This document shows positions 41,707 through 50,660 of a stretch of DNA of 64,000 nt, piece after piece. Each line of letters starts with the position of its first letter. Position 1 is the stretch's first letter. The notes under the pieces are model-generated. The model did no database searches. It was given only the letters and a program-made list of their open reading frames with translations, and was not told the DNA's origin. This DNA comes from Burkholderiaceae bacterium (GTDB lineage Bacteria; Pseudomonadota; Gammaproteobacteria; Burkholderiales; Burkholderiaceae_C). The position numbers were made by a program, and so were the translations under genes. The DNA lies in the NCBI GenBank assembly GCA_019745555.1, contig JAIESX010000020.1:62001-126000 (forward strand), given 5' to 3'.

Positions 41707-42459
41707 ATGCGCCTGGCCCTCATGTCCGATCTTCACGCCAATCTGCACGCCTTGCAGGCCTGTCTGGCGCACGCGCGCGAGCAGCAGGTCACGCAGTACG
41801 CCTTCCTCGGCGACCTCGTGGGCTATGGTGCGGATCCGGGGGCCGTGGTCGACCTTGTCATGGGCCTGGCCGAGGAGGGCGCGCTGGTGCTCAAGGGCAA
41901 TCACGACGAGATGGCCGCCCGCCCGCCCGAGGGCCAGCAGACCCTGGGTGAGGCCACCGCCCGATGGACGCACGCGCAGCTCGACGCCGGCCAGCGGGCC
42001 TACCTGGACAGTCTGCCCATGACCCAGCAGCTCGACCGCGCCCTGCTGGTGCACGCCACCGTCGACGAGCCCGAGCTCTGGCGCTATGTCTACGATGCCG
42101 CGGCCGCCGGGCAGAGCCTGGACGCCGCCAGCGTGCAGGAACAGGTGCGCTACGTCTTCGGCGGTCATGTGCACCGCCAGTCGCTCTACTACCGCGCGGC
42201 CGACGGCCAGCTCGTGCCCTTCGTACCCACCCCCGGCGTGCCCATCCCCGTGTCGGCGCGCCGCCACTGGCTGGCCACCATCGGCTCGGTCGGGCAGCCG
42301 CGCGATGGCAGCCCCAAGGCCATGTACACGCTCTACGACAGCGAGGAGTCCGAACTCACTTTCCACCGTGTGGCGTACGACCACCATGCCGCGGCCGACG
42401 CCATCCGCCGCGCAGGCCTGCCCGATTTCTTCGCCGACCGCCTGGAGATCGGGCGATGA
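41707..42459 (+). CDS. Metallophosphoesterase (calcineurin-like)
   Basis: 250 residues with the full set of dimetal motifs: SDLHAN at 7-12, GDLVGYG, GNHDE, HATVDEP and GGHVHRQ. It is similar to cytoplasmic YfcE/MJ0936-type phosphodiesterases or PPP-like protein phosphatases. The stop overlaps the start of the kinase-like gene by 4 bases (ATGA), so the two products are made together, suggesting a joint signalling role. Confidence 0.85.
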   Translation: MRLALMSDLHANLHALQACLAHAREQQVTQYAFLGDLVGYGADPGAVVDLVMGLAEEGALVLKGNHDEMAARPPEGQQTLGEATARWTHAQLDAGQRAYLDSLPMTQQLDRALLVHATVDEPELWRYVYDAAAAGQSLDAASVQEQVRYVFGGHVHRQSLYYRAADGQLVPFVPTPGVPIPVSARRHWLATIGSVGQPRDGSPKAMYTLYDSEESELTFHRVAYDHHAAADAIRRAGLPDFFADRLEIGR

Positions 42460-43847
42460 CCTCACCGGAGCTGCAGACGCCCGGCAGCAGGCTGGGCGGC
42501 TTTCTCATCGGCGAGTGCATCCACCAGGGCGCGCATGCGGGGCTCTATCGGGTGCAATGCGTCGAAGGCCAGATCGATCCCGGTTGCGCGCTCGTGCTCA
42601 AGCAGCCGCGTACGGACCACGGTGATGCCGCAGACCTGCGCCGCTTCGAGGTCGAACACCAGGCGCTGCGCGTCCTGAGCGGCCCGCAGGTGCCGCGTCT
42701 CGTGGACGCAGAAGACGCGGCACAGCCGCCCTGGCTGGTGATGGAGTCCATCGACGGCGCCAGCCTGCAGCAGCGGCTGGATCAGCCGGCCCTGCCGGCC
42801 ATCGAGGAGGTGGTGGGCCTGGGCGTGGCCCTGGCACAGGCCGTGTACCAGTTGCATCTGCAGCAGGTCGTGCATCTGGGCCTGCGGCCCGACCGCGTAC
42901 GCATCACGCCGGAAGGTCGCGTGGTGCTGCTTGGCTATGGACTGTCCTGGCATGCCCACCACCCCGACCTGCATGCAGGCCTGGCCGGTGCCGCCGCCGG
43001 CGAAGCGGGCTGGATGGCCCCCGAGCAACTGCTGGGCGTGCGCGGCGATCCGCGCAGCGACATCTTTGCGCTCGGCGCCATCCTCTACCAGTTGCTCACG
43101 CACGAGTTGCCCTACGGCCTGCCCGACACCGAGGCCGCGCTGCGCCAGCGCCTGTGGCGCGAGCCGCCGCCACCGCGGCGCTGGCGGCCCGAGATTCCGC
43201 CCTGGCTGCAGGAGGTGCTGCTGCGCTGCCTGGCGCCCGAGCCTGCGCAGCGCTATCCCTCGGCCGCGCATCTCGCCTTCGACTTGCGCCACCCGCAGCA
43301 GGTGCGCGTGACGGCGCGCGGCGAGTCCCTGCAGCTCGCCCCGGCCTGGACACAGTGGCGGCGCTGGTGGCGTGCGCAGCGGCTGCTGCGCGGCCTGCCC
43401 GCCCTGCGGCCCGCGCGGGCGCTGAGCGAGGTGCCCATCGTCCTGCTCGCCGTGCCGCAGGAGGACACGCCCGCCGACACCCTGCAGGCCTTGCGCCGCG
43501 CCGCGCTGCGCGCGCTGGGCACGCGGCCTGGCGCCCGGCTGGCCTGCGTCACGGTGCTGGTGCCGCCGTCGCGCAGCGACAGTCTGGCGCAGCGTCGCCA
43601 GCTTGCGCAGCTGCAACGCTGGGCCCAGGGGCTGGAAGGGCCAGGGCACCAGACCTCCTGCCATGTGCTCATGGCGCCCGACATCGCGTCAGCCCTGCTG
43701 GACTGGGCGCAGCGCAATGCGGTGAGCGATCTGGTGCTGGGGGCGGGTTCAGCTGCAGATGACGGTGTCGCCGTGCGCGTGGCCCGGCAGGCCGTGTGCA
43801 ACGTGCAGCTGGTGCGTGCCGCGCCCGGCGATCGCCTTACAGGCTGA
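42456..43847 (+). CDS. Serine/threonine pseudokinase fused to a universal stress protein domain
   Basis: 463 residues. A protein-kinase fold (about 13-280) keeps Lys49 (ALVLK), Glu67, the APE motif (GWMAPEQL) and SDIFALGAILYQLL. The catalytic HRDLKPxN loop reads HLGLRPDRV at 140-148, so the catalytic Asp is Gly142 and the metal-binding Asn is Arg147; the DFG Asp is Gly160. It is therefore predicted inactive or highly unusual. The C-terminal half (about 324-463) resembles a universal stress protein, with VPIVLLAVPQE and VSDLVLGAGSAADDGVAVRV. Translationally coupled to the phosphoesterase. Kinase-USP fusions of this type occur in Comamonadaceae. Confidence 0.8.
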   Translation: MTSPELQTPGSRLGGFLIGECIHQGAHAGLYRVQCVEGQIDPGCALVLKQPRTDHGDAADLRRFEVEHQALRVLSGPQVPRLVDAEDAAQPPWLVMESIDGASLQQRLDQPALPAIEEVVGLGVALAQAVYQLHLQQVVHLGLRPDRVRITPEGRVVLLGYGLSWHAHHPDLHAGLAGAAAGEAGWMAPEQLLGVRGDPRSDIFALGAILYQLLTHELPYGLPDTEAALRQRLWREPPPPRRWRPEIPPWLQEVLLRCLAPEPAQRYPSAAHLAFDLRHPQQVRVTARGESLQLAPAWTQWRRWWRAQRLLRGLPALRPARALSEVPIVLLAVPQEDTPADTLQALRRAALRALGTRPGARLACVTVLVPPSRSDSLAQRRQLAQLQRWAQGLEGPGHQTSCHVLMAPDIASALLDWAQRNAVSDLVLGAGSAADDGVAVRVARQAVCNVQLVRAAPGDRLTG

Positions 43848-45111
43848 AGTGCTTGCGCACCATCCGCGTGAGCAGGGCCTGCAGCTGGTCCTCGTCGGCC
43901 TCGGTCAGCGTGCGGTAGACCTCGGGGGCGATGCGGTCGAAGACCTCCACCAGATGCGGGTCGAAGTGCTTGCCCGATTCCGCGCGCAGCGCCGCCAGCG
44001 CCTGCTCCAGCGCCACCGGTTCCTTGTAGGGCCGGCGCGAACACAGCGCATCGAATACATCAGCGATCGCGAAGATGCGCGCCACCTGCGGAATATCGGT
44101 GCCGGCCAGGCCGCGCGGGTAGCCGGTGCCGTCCCACTTCTCGTGGTGGCCGGCCACCACGGCCTGGCCACCGGCCAGCCAGCCCGCGCCAGCCACGATG
44201 TCCTCGCCCATGCCCACGTGCGTGTGCATGATCAGCATCTCCTCGTTGCTCAGCGGGCCGGGCTTGAGCAGGATGTGCTCGGGAATGCCGATCTTGCCCA
44301 CGTCGTGCAGGAAGCTGCCAACGATGAGCTCCTGCATGCGGGTGCCGTGCAGGCCCACGGCCTCGGCCAGCGTGGCCGAGATCCAGGCCACGCGGTAGTT
44401 GTGGATGCCGTTGTCGCTGTCGCGCCGCGCGATCGCCCGGCCCAGCGCCTCCATCATCGCGATGTGCGATTCGAGCAGCTCGCGCTGGCGGCGCTGGCTG
44501 TCGCGGTTCAGGCGCAGCACCAGCGGGTACAGCGCCAGGCCGCACAGCAGCACGGCCAGCGCCGTGAGGTAGCCCGTGCGGCGTGCATCCGTCAGCATGC
44601 GCTGGCGCTGCCAGTCGGGGACCAGGCGCGCGCCCTCGAAATAGCCGGCCAGGCTCTGGCCTTCGTTGCGCAAGGGGATGAACACGCGCAGCACCGGTCG
44701 CCGCCCGGGCAGCCAACGCCGCTCGTACCAGGCTGCTGTGTAGCTGCGCGCGGCATGCGGGGGCAACTCCGCCTCCAGCGCGCGGCCATCGGCGCTGAAC
44801 TGCTCGGCCATCAGCAGGCCGCCGGCGGTGTATATCTGGGCGATGTCGAAGTGCGAGGCCGCCAGCGCCTGCACCGCAGCCTGGGCGTTGCGCGTGGCCT
44901 GCACGCCTTCGGGACGGAAGCCTTCCTGGCGCAGCAGGCGCCGTGCATCCTCGGTGGTCTGGGCCACCAGCGTGTCCTCGAGCCGGTCGTGCGCGACCAG
45001 GCCGGCGCCGATGCCCGTCAGCGCCGCCACGGCCAGCGCCACGCCGGCCGTGCCGAGTGCGAGCTTGCGGTGGAAGGGCAGCAGAGGGACCATGCGATCC
45101 AGTTTATCCAT
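43837..45111 (-). CDS. HD-GYP domain cyclic-di-GMP phosphodiesterase, membrane sensor
   Basis: 424 residues. A hydrophobic helix near 18-38, a periplasmic sensor of about 130 residues, a second helix near 175-195, then the HD-GYP domain: LHDVGKIGIPEHILLKPGPL, HTHVGMGEDIV, HHEKWDGTGYPRGL and IADVFDALCSRRPYK. All metal ligands and the GYP loop are present, so hydrolysis of cyclic di-GMP is expected. The frame is open far upstream; starts at 45111 and 45120 are both possible. The 3' end overlaps the kinase-USP gene by 11 bases, convergent. It is divergent from srkA. Confidence 0.88.
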   Translation of the reverse strand: MDKLDRMVPLLPFHRKLALGTAGVALAVAALTGIGAGLVAHDRLEDTLVAQTTEDARRLLRQEGFRPEGVQATRNAQAAVQALAASHFDIAQIYTAGGLLMAEQFSADGRALEAELPPHAARSYTAAWYERRWLPGRRPVLRVFIPLRNEGQSLAGYFEGARLVPDWQRQRMLTDARRTGYLTALAVLLCGLALYPLVLRLNRDSQRRQRELLESHIAMMEALGRAIARRDSDNGIHNYRVAWISATLAEAVGLHGTRMQELIVGSFLHDVGKIGIPEHILLKPGPLSNEEMLIMHTHVGMGEDIVAGAGWLAGGQAVVAGHHEKWDGTGYPRGLAGTDIPQVARIFAIADVFDALCSRRPYKEPVALEQALAALRAESGKHFDPHLVEVFDRIAPEVYRTLTEADEDQLQALLTRMVRKHFSL

Positions 45112-45183
45112 GCACCCCATGCCGCTGCCTAGGGGAAAACGCCAGCGGTACCGGTCTGCTGTCGAGGCGGCGACAATCAGCGC

Positions 45184-46203
45184 ATGAACCACGCGTCGCG
45201 CCATCCTTACGAACACCTGACCCCCGCCGTTGTGCTGGACGCGCTCGAGGGCCAGGGGCTGGCCTGCGATGGCCGCCTGCAGGCCCTGAGCTCCTACGAG
45301 AACCGCGTCTATCAGGTGCATCTCGAAGACGGCACCGTGGTGGTGGCCAAGTTCTACCGGCCGGGCCGCTGGAGCACGGCGCAGATCCTCGAAGAGCACG
45401 CCTTTGCCGCCGAGCTGCAGGCCGCCGAGGTGCCCGTGGTCGCGCCCCTGCAGCTGCAGGGGCAGACCCTGCATCAGCATGCAGATTTCCATTTCTCCGT
45501 CAGTCCGCGCCGCGGCGGGCGTGCGCCCGAGCTCGACGACGAGGAAGTGCTCGAGTGGATCGGCCGTTTTCTCGCGCGACTGCACACCGTAGGCGCAGCG
45601 CAGCCCTTTGTGCAGCGCCCGGCGCTGGACCTGCAGGGCTTCGGTCGCGAGCCCATGGACTGGCTGCTCGCGCACGACATGATTCCGCTGGACGTGCAGT
45701 CCCTCTGGCAGCGTCGCTGCGAGGAGGCGCTGGCGCTGATCGCCCAGCATCCGGTGCTGGCAGGCGAGGCCACCGACATCCGCCGTCTGCGCCTGCACGG
45801 TGACTGTCACCCGGGCAACGTCCTCTGGACGCCGACCGATGTGCCCGCCGCGGCCGGCCCCGGACCGCATTTCGTGGACCTGGACGACGCGCGCATGGGC
45901 CCGGCCGTGCAGGACCTGTGGATGCTGGTCTCGGGCGAGCGCGCCCAGCGCACGTATCAGCTGTCTTGTTTGCTCGATGGTTATGAACAGATGCGTGACT
46001 TCGACCGCCGCGAGCTCGCGCTCATCGAACCCCTGCGCACCCTGCGTCTCATCCACTACAGCGCCTGGCTCGCGCGCCGCTGGGACGACCCCACCTTCCC
46101 GCTCAACTTCCCCTGGTTCGGCAGCAGCGATTACTGGAAAGGCCAGATCCAGATGCTCGAAGACCAGCTCGAAGCCATGCAGGAAGAACCCCTGATGGTC
46201 TGA
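45184..46203 (+). CDS. srkA: Stress response kinase A (YihE/SrkA family)
   Basis: 339 residues of the aminoglycoside phosphotransferase-like Ser/Thr kinase family. The start region HPYEHLTPAVVLDAL, the SYENRVYQVHLEDG block, the catalytic HGDCHPGNVLW and the metal site FVDLDDARMGPA are as in E. coli SrkA. E. coli SrkA counters MazEF-linked death during envelope stress. It is a monocistronic gene, divergent from the HD-GYP gene. Confidence 0.92.
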   Translation: MNHASRHPYEHLTPAVVLDALEGQGLACDGRLQALSSYENRVYQVHLEDGTVVVAKFYRPGRWSTAQILEEHAFAAELQAAEVPVVAPLQLQGQTLHQHADFHFSVSPRRGGRAPELDDEEVLEWIGRFLARLHTVGAAQPFVQRPALDLQGFGREPMDWLLAHDMIPLDVQSLWQRRCEEALALIAQHPVLAGEATDIRRLRLHGDCHPGNVLWTPTDVPAAAGPGPHFVDLDDARMGPAVQDLWMLVSGERAQRTYQLSCLLDGYEQMRDFDRRELALIEPLRTLRLIHYSAWLARRWDDPTFPLNFPWFGSSDYWKGQIQMLEDQLEAMQEEPLMV

Positions 46204-46341
46204 GGTCATCCAGCGGCGCAGAAACCTGTCGCGAATTGCAACGCCGGTGGTGTGCCGCCCACGCTCTTTAGGGATAGTCCGGGGGTGAGGCCGCGCGTGT
46301 CGGGCTAGCATGGTTCAGAACGACACCGGAGGAGACCGACC

Positions 46342-46413
46342 ATGCGCCACAACCGAATGCACATCCTGCAGGCTGTTTGCGCCGGCGACCTCCCGCAGGA
46401 GCGAAAACCATGA
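46342..46413 (+). CDS. 23-codon upstream ORF (possible leader peptide)
   Basis: MRHNRMHILQAVCAGDLPQERKP, starting at ATG 46342 with a strong GGAGGAG site 8 bases before it. Its stop codon overlaps the start of the next gene by 4 bases (ATGA at 46410-46413), so translation could be coupled. The next gene has its own weaker site (CAGGAGCG) inside the uORF. It may be a regulatory leader peptide or simply a chance ORF. Confidence 0.4.
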   Translation: MRHNRMHILQAVCAGDLPQERKP

Positions 46414-47105
46414 GCTCCGTGCACATCCTCAGCGGCGGCGCCGCGCAGGGCCTCGTGCAGCAGCTGCGCGGTACCTTCTACAACGAGACCGGGCGTGCCA
46501 TCGAGGGGCACTTTGGCGCGGTCAGCCAGATGCGCGACAAGCTGCTGGCCGGCGAGCCCTGCGACGTCCTCATCCTCACCGAGCCGCTGATCGACGAACT
46601 CACCGTTGCAGGCCGGGTGCAGCCCGGTTCGGTGCGGGCCCTGGGCCGGGTGCGTACCGGCCTGGCCGTCCGGGCCGGCGACACCCCGCCTCGGGTGGAC
46701 ACGCCCGAGGCGCTCAAGGCCACGCTGCTGGCGGCCCAGGGCATCTACTGCCCGGACCTGCACAAGTCCACGGCGGGCTTGCACCTGATGGGCGTGCTCC
46801 AGCGCCTGGGCCTGGCCCAGACCCTGCAGTCCAGGCTGCGTCCCTGTGCCAGTGGCACGGCGGCCATGCACGAGCTCGCCGCGGCCAGCGGCAGCCGCCT
46901 GATCGGCTGTGCCCAGGTCACCGAGATCCGTTCCACGCCCGGTGTGCAGTTCGCCGGCGTGCTGCCCCGGGAATTCGAGTCAGCCACCTTCTATGCTGCT
47001 GCCATTGCCAGCCGGGCCGAGCAGCCGCAGGCCGCGCGCCTGCTGATCGACATGCTGGCCGCCCCTGACACGGCACCGCTGCGGCGTGCCGGCGGTTTCG
47101 AATAG
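46410..47105 (+). CDS. Substrate-binding protein, molybdate-type fold, without signal peptide
   Basis: 231 residues starting MSSVHILSGGAAQGLVQQLRG. The sequence follows the ModA-like (type 2) binding-protein pattern, with AVSQMRDKLLAGEPCDVLILTEPLIDEL and PCASGTAAMHELAAASG. Unlike ModA it has no signal peptide, so it is probably cytoplasmic. No ABC permease or ATPase is adjacent. Similar orphan proteins are often called substrate-binding domain-containing proteins; ligand unknown. A sensor or regulatory role is possible. Confidence 0.75.
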   Translation: MSSVHILSGGAAQGLVQQLRGTFYNETGRAIEGHFGAVSQMRDKLLAGEPCDVLILTEPLIDELTVAGRVQPGSVRALGRVRTGLAVRAGDTPPRVDTPEALKATLLAAQGIYCPDLHKSTAGLHLMGVLQRLGLAQTLQSRLRPCASGTAAMHELAAASGSRLIGCAQVTEIRSTPGVQFAGVLPREFESATFYAAAIASRAEQPQAARLLIDMLAAPDTAPLRRAGGFE

Positions 47106-47231
47106 GGCCGGCCGGGCTGTCACCTTGACGACGCCCTGCAAAGAACTTCCGCTATAAGGTTTTTCGGCCCGGGCGCGCGGCGCTTGCTGGCGCGGCCCGT
47201 CTTCCTCGTCACCTGAAAGAGAGCCCTGATC

Positions 47232-48608
47232 ATGCTGACCCGTCGCCATCTCTGGGCCGCCTTTGCGGCGCTGGCCCTGCTGGCCGGCTGCGCCTCGGCG
47301 CCGTCCACCTCCCAGCATCCGCCCATCGTCTTCGTGCACGGCAACGGCGACAGCGCCGCGCTGTGGCAGACCACGCTCTGGCGCTTCGAATCCAACGGCT
47401 GGCCGCGCGAGCGCCTGCACGCCATCGAGCTGCCCTATCCGCTCGCGCGTGACGACGACAGCAAGCCCCAGCCCGGGCGCACGTCCACCGCCGAACACAT
47501 GGCCTACCTCAAGGCCGAGGTGGAAAAGGTCCTGCGTGCCACCGGCGCGCCGCAGGTGGTGCTGATCGGCAATTCGCGCGGCGGCAACGCCATCCGCAAC
47601 TACATCCAGAACGGTGGCGGGGCGGCCACCGTCTCGCATGCCATCCTGGGCGGCACCCCCAACCACGGCGTCTGGGCCATCCCGGGTTTCCGCGAAGGCA
47701 ACGAGTTCTCGGGCACTGGCCCCTTTCTCAAAGGACTGAACGCACCCAAGAACCCCAGCGGCGATGAAGTGACAGGCCCCGTGCGCTGGATGACCATCCG
47801 CAGCGACAGCAACGACAAGTTCGCCCAGCCCGACGGCCTGTGGATCGGCGCCGCGGGCAAGCCCACCAACGTGACGTATGCCGGCCCCGAGCTCAGGGGC
47901 GCGACCAATGTCGTGATCCCGCGCATCGACCACCGCGAAACGTCCTACTCCTACGCCGCCTTCGCCGCGTCCTACCGCTTCATCACCGGCCGCGCGCCTG
48001 CCGTGGACATCGTGCCCGAGGCCAGCGTCCAGCTCGGCGGCACCGTCACCGGCCTGGGCCTGGACCCGCTCAACCCCGCCAGCGGCAACTACGCCAACAA
48101 CCTGCCGCTGCCCGGTGCACAGCTCGCCATCTATGAAATCGATGCCGCCACCGGCGCGCGCCGCGGTGCGGCCGTGTACACGCACAAGACCGGCGCCGAC
48201 GGCCGCTGGGGCCCCTTCAGCGCCAGGCCTGGCGCCGTGTATGAGTTCGAGCTGCAGGCTTCGGGCTATGCCACCACGCATGTCTATCGCAGTGCCTTCC
48301 CGCGCAGCAGCGGCATCATCCACCTGCGCCCCGAACGCATCGCCACAGCTGACCAGAATGCCCAGGCCTTGGTGATCTTCACGCGCCCGCGCGGCTACTT
48401 CGATGCCCAGCGCGACCGCCTGCGCCTCGACGGCCAGGCCACGCTGCCCGGCGTGCCGCCGGTGGGCGCCGGCGTGTCCAGTTCCAAGCTCAAGCTCGCC
48501 AGCGCCGAAGACCGCGCCGTCGCGGCCGAGTTCAATGGCGAAAAGCTCGTGGGCCGCGTCTGGCCGGCGGTGCAGCAGCGGGTGACGGTGCTGGAACTCA
48601 CGTACTGA
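47232..48608 (+). CDS. Lipoprotein alpha/beta hydrolase (lipase/esterase-like)
   Basis: 458 residues. The N-terminus MLTRRHLWAAFAALALLAGC is a lipoprotein signal with lipobox LAGC, so it is anchored to a membrane via the Cys. The hydrolase core contains PIVFVHGNGDSAALWQ and the nucleophile elbow LIGNSRGGNAIRN (Ser in GNSRGG), with HRETSYSYAAF as probable His region. The C-terminal part (about 260-458) is a beta-rich domain with INEGRIDAATG-like segments (IYEIDAATGARRG), perhaps for polymer binding. The substrate could be a lipid or polyhydroxyalkanoate; not determined. Confidence 0.8.
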   Translation: MLTRRHLWAAFAALALLAGCASAPSTSQHPPIVFVHGNGDSAALWQTTLWRFESNGWPRERLHAIELPYPLARDDDSKPQPGRTSTAEHMAYLKAEVEKVLRATGAPQVVLIGNSRGGNAIRNYIQNGGGAATVSHAILGGTPNHGVWAIPGFREGNEFSGTGPFLKGLNAPKNPSGDEVTGPVRWMTIRSDSNDKFAQPDGLWIGAAGKPTNVTYAGPELRGATNVVIPRIDHRETSYSYAAFAASYRFITGRAPAVDIVPEASVQLGGTVTGLGLDPLNPASGNYANNLPLPGAQLAIYEIDAATGARRGAAVYTHKTGADGRWGPFSARPGAVYEFELQASGYATTHVYRSAFPRSSGIIHLRPERIATADQNAQALVIFTRPRGYFDAQRDRLRLDGQATLPGVPPVGAGVSSSKLKLASAEDRAVAAEFNGEKLVGRVWPAVQQRVTVLELTY

Positions 48609-48636
48609 AGTCCCCGCGCGTGAGCCGCAACTGACC

Positions 48637-49017
48637 ATGCCCGATCGGATCGAGAGTTTCGTCGCCGCCATGGGCATCCGGCCGACCGACCGGGTGCTGG
48701 AAATCGGCTGCGGCCACGGTGTCGCGGCTACCCTGGTCTGCCAGCAGCTGGGGACCGGCCGCTATGTGGCGGTGGATCGCTCGCCGAAGATGATCGCCGC
48801 GGCCGAGAAGCGGAACAGGCCGTTCGTGGAGGCCGGCGTCGCCAGGTTTGTGCATGCCAGCCTGGAACAGCTCGATCTTGGTGGCGAGCGTTTCGACAAG
48901 GTCTTTGCGATGCGGGTGCGCCTCTTCCACGATCAGCCCGAGCAGGCGTGCAAGCTGGTGCAGCGCTGGCTGGCCGCGAACGGCGCGTTGTTTGTCGAGT
49001 ACGACGAACCCGCCTGA
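48637..49017 (+). CDS. Short class I SAM-dependent methyltransferase
   Basis: 126 residues, clearly shorter than the usual 180-250. SAM motif I is VLEIGCGHG (about 20-28), then YVAVDRSPKMIAAAEKR with the Asp of motif II. The fold stops after the strand FVEYDEP, so the last part of the Rossmann fold seems missing or reduced. No frameshift is visible near the stop. It may be a natural compact methyltransferase or a truncated gene. It lies 28 bases after the hydrolase gene. Confidence 0.7.
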   Translation: MPDRIESFVAAMGIRPTDRVLEIGCGHGVAATLVCQQLGTGRYVAVDRSPKMIAAAEKRNRPFVEAGVARFVHASLEQLDLGGERFDKVFAMRVRLFHDQPEQACKLVQRWLAANGALFVEYDEPA

Positions 49018-49050
49018 GCCCCGGGCCTGATGCGCTCTGCCGGCGCTCCC

Positions 49051-49536
49051 TCAGGGCAGCGGCCTGCCCGTCCCGATCTTCCCCTCCGCCCGCCCCGACA
49101 GCCAGGCGTACAGATCCAGCACGTGCGCGTTCACGCGCGGTTCGTCCCGCCAGGCCGGCATGGCCAGGGGCTGGTCGCGGCGTTCCATCAGGGCCTCCAC
49201 CTGCGCCTCGCGGCTGCCGCGTGTGGCCGCGGGTTCGCCTTGCAGGCTGCTGTCGTAGCGGTAGAGCACCAGGCTGACGAATTCGCGCGGGCCCAGGGTC
49301 TGCAGACGTCTGAGCAGGTTGGGGGCGTTGGCCGTGCCTTGCGCGTCCAGACCGTGGCAGGCGGCGCAGCGGTCCTGGTAGACGCGCCAGCCCAGGTAGG
49401 CCGAGCCCGGGGGCTGCTGCGCCTGGGCCAGCTGGCGTGCGGGCTTGGGGTTCTCCCATTCCACGGCGCAGCCCGCGATCAGCAGCGTGGCCAGGGTGGT
49501 GACGATGAGGCGGGCGGGGGCGGTGAGGGGGCGCAT
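49051..49536 (-). CDS. Cytochrome c lipoprotein
   Basis: 161 residues. The signal ends in the lipobox LLIAGC, so the protein is membrane-anchored on the periplasmic side. One class I heme site CAACH is near residue 60, and a Met ligand is likely in LAMPAW. About 100 residues form a single cytochrome c domain. No oxidase or dehydrogenase is adjacent; it is upstream of no other electron-transfer gene, so its partner is unknown. Confidence 0.85.
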   Translation of the reverse strand: MRPLTAPARLIVTTLATLLIAGCAVEWENPKPARQLAQAQQPPGSAYLGWRVYQDRCAACHGLDAQGTANAPNLLRRLQTLGPREFVSLVLYRYDSSLQGEPAATRGSREAQVEALMERRDQPLAMPAWRDEPRVNAHVLDLYAWLSGRAEGKIGTGRPLP

Positions 49537-49624
49537 GGCATTCCTTTCCGGCAGGCGCGGGGCGCTGTCCGTGCGTGATGATTGTGCGCGCCGCGACCGG
49601 CCCTGTCTTGACCTGCCTCAAAAA

Positions 49625-49650
49625 CAAAAGCCGCCTGCGGGCGGCTTTTG
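49625..49650 (-). terminator. Intrinsic terminator of the liv operon
   Basis: CAAAAGCCGCC and GGCGGCTTTTG form an 11-bp stem with a 4-base loop; read on the minus strand it is followed by TTTTG. It lies 17 bases downstream of the livM stop. It can also serve transcription in the plus direction. Confidence 0.8.
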
Positions 49651-49667
49651 ACAGGGCGGGCTGGCGC

Positions 49668-50645
49668 TCAGCCCCTCTTGCGGCGCTCCAGCCAGGCGAT
49701 CAGCTCGCCCATCACGCCGCGGCGGAAGGCCAGCACGCAGACCACGAAGATGAAGCCGGTGACGATGGTGACCGACTCACCCAGCGAGGCAAACCACTCC
49801 ACGCCAGTGAACTTGGCAAACCAGCCGCCGATCTCGCCGATCTTGTTCTCCAGCAGGATCACCAGCGCCGAGCCCAGGATGGGGCCGGAAAGCGTGCCCA
49901 TGCCGCCCACCAGCGTCATCAGCACCACCTGGCCCGAGGCCGTCCAGTGCACGTCGCTCAGCGTGGCAAAGCCCAGCACCAGGGTCTTGAGCGAACCGGC
50001 CAGGCCGGCCAGCGCGGCCGAGAGCACGAAGGCCAGCAGCTTGAAGCGCTGCGTGTCGTAGCCCAGGGAGATCGAGCGCGGCTCGTTCTCCTTGATGGCC
50101 TTGAGCACCTGGCCGAAGGGCGAATGGATGATGCGCACGATCAGCAGGAAGGCCGCGATGACGATGGCCAGCGCCACGTAGTACATCACCACGTCGTCGC
50201 TCAGGTCGAGCAGGCCGAAGAGCTTGCCGCGCGGCACGCCCTGCAGGCCGTCTTCGCCACCCGTCTGCGGCGCCTGCAGGCAGATGAAGAAGACCATCTG
50301 CGCCAGCGCCAGCGTGATCATGGCGAAGTAGATGCCCTGGCGGCGGATGGCCAGCGCGCCGAAGACCCAGCCCATGGCCGCTGCGCCCAGCGTGCCCGCA
50401 AGCAGGCCCATCTCGGGGGTCAAGCCCCATACCTTGATGGCGTGGCCGGCCACATAGGCCGCGCCGCCGAGAAAGGCTGCGTGACCGAAGGACAGCAGGC
50501 CGGTGTAGCCCAGCAGCAGGTTGAAGGCCGAAGCAAACAGTGCAAAGCACATCAGCTTCATGACAAACACGGGGTAGGCGCCGGCAAAAGGCGCCACCAG
50601 CAGACCCAGCAACAGAAGGCCGTACCCGATTTTCTTGATGTTCAT
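49668..50645 (-). CDS. livM: Branched-chain amino acid ABC transporter permease LivM
   Basis: 325 residues, with about ten hydrophobic helices. Family marks include LLGYTGLLSFGHAAFLGGAAYV and GGMGTLSGPILGSALVILLENK. It is the last gene of the liv operon, ending with a terminator. Substrate specificity (branched-chain or other amino acids, or urea) is not decided by the permease sequence. Confidence 0.92.
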   Translation of the reverse strand: MNIKKIGYGLLLLGLLVAPFAGAYPVFVMKLMCFALFASAFNLLLGYTGLLSFGHAAFLGGAAYVAGHAIKVWGLTPEMGLLAGTLGAAAMGWVFGALAIRRQGIYFAMITLALAQMVFFICLQAPQTGGEDGLQGVPRGKLFGLLDLSDDVVMYYVALAIVIAAFLLIVRIIHSPFGQVLKAIKENEPRSISLGYDTQRFKLLAFVLSAALAGLAGSLKTLVLGFATLSDVHWTASGQVVLMTLVGGMGTLSGPILGSALVILLENKIGEIGGWFAKFTGVEWFASLGESVTIVTGFIFVVCVLAFRRGVMGELIAWLERRKRG

Positions 50646-50660
50646 GGTGGGGCGAGCCTC

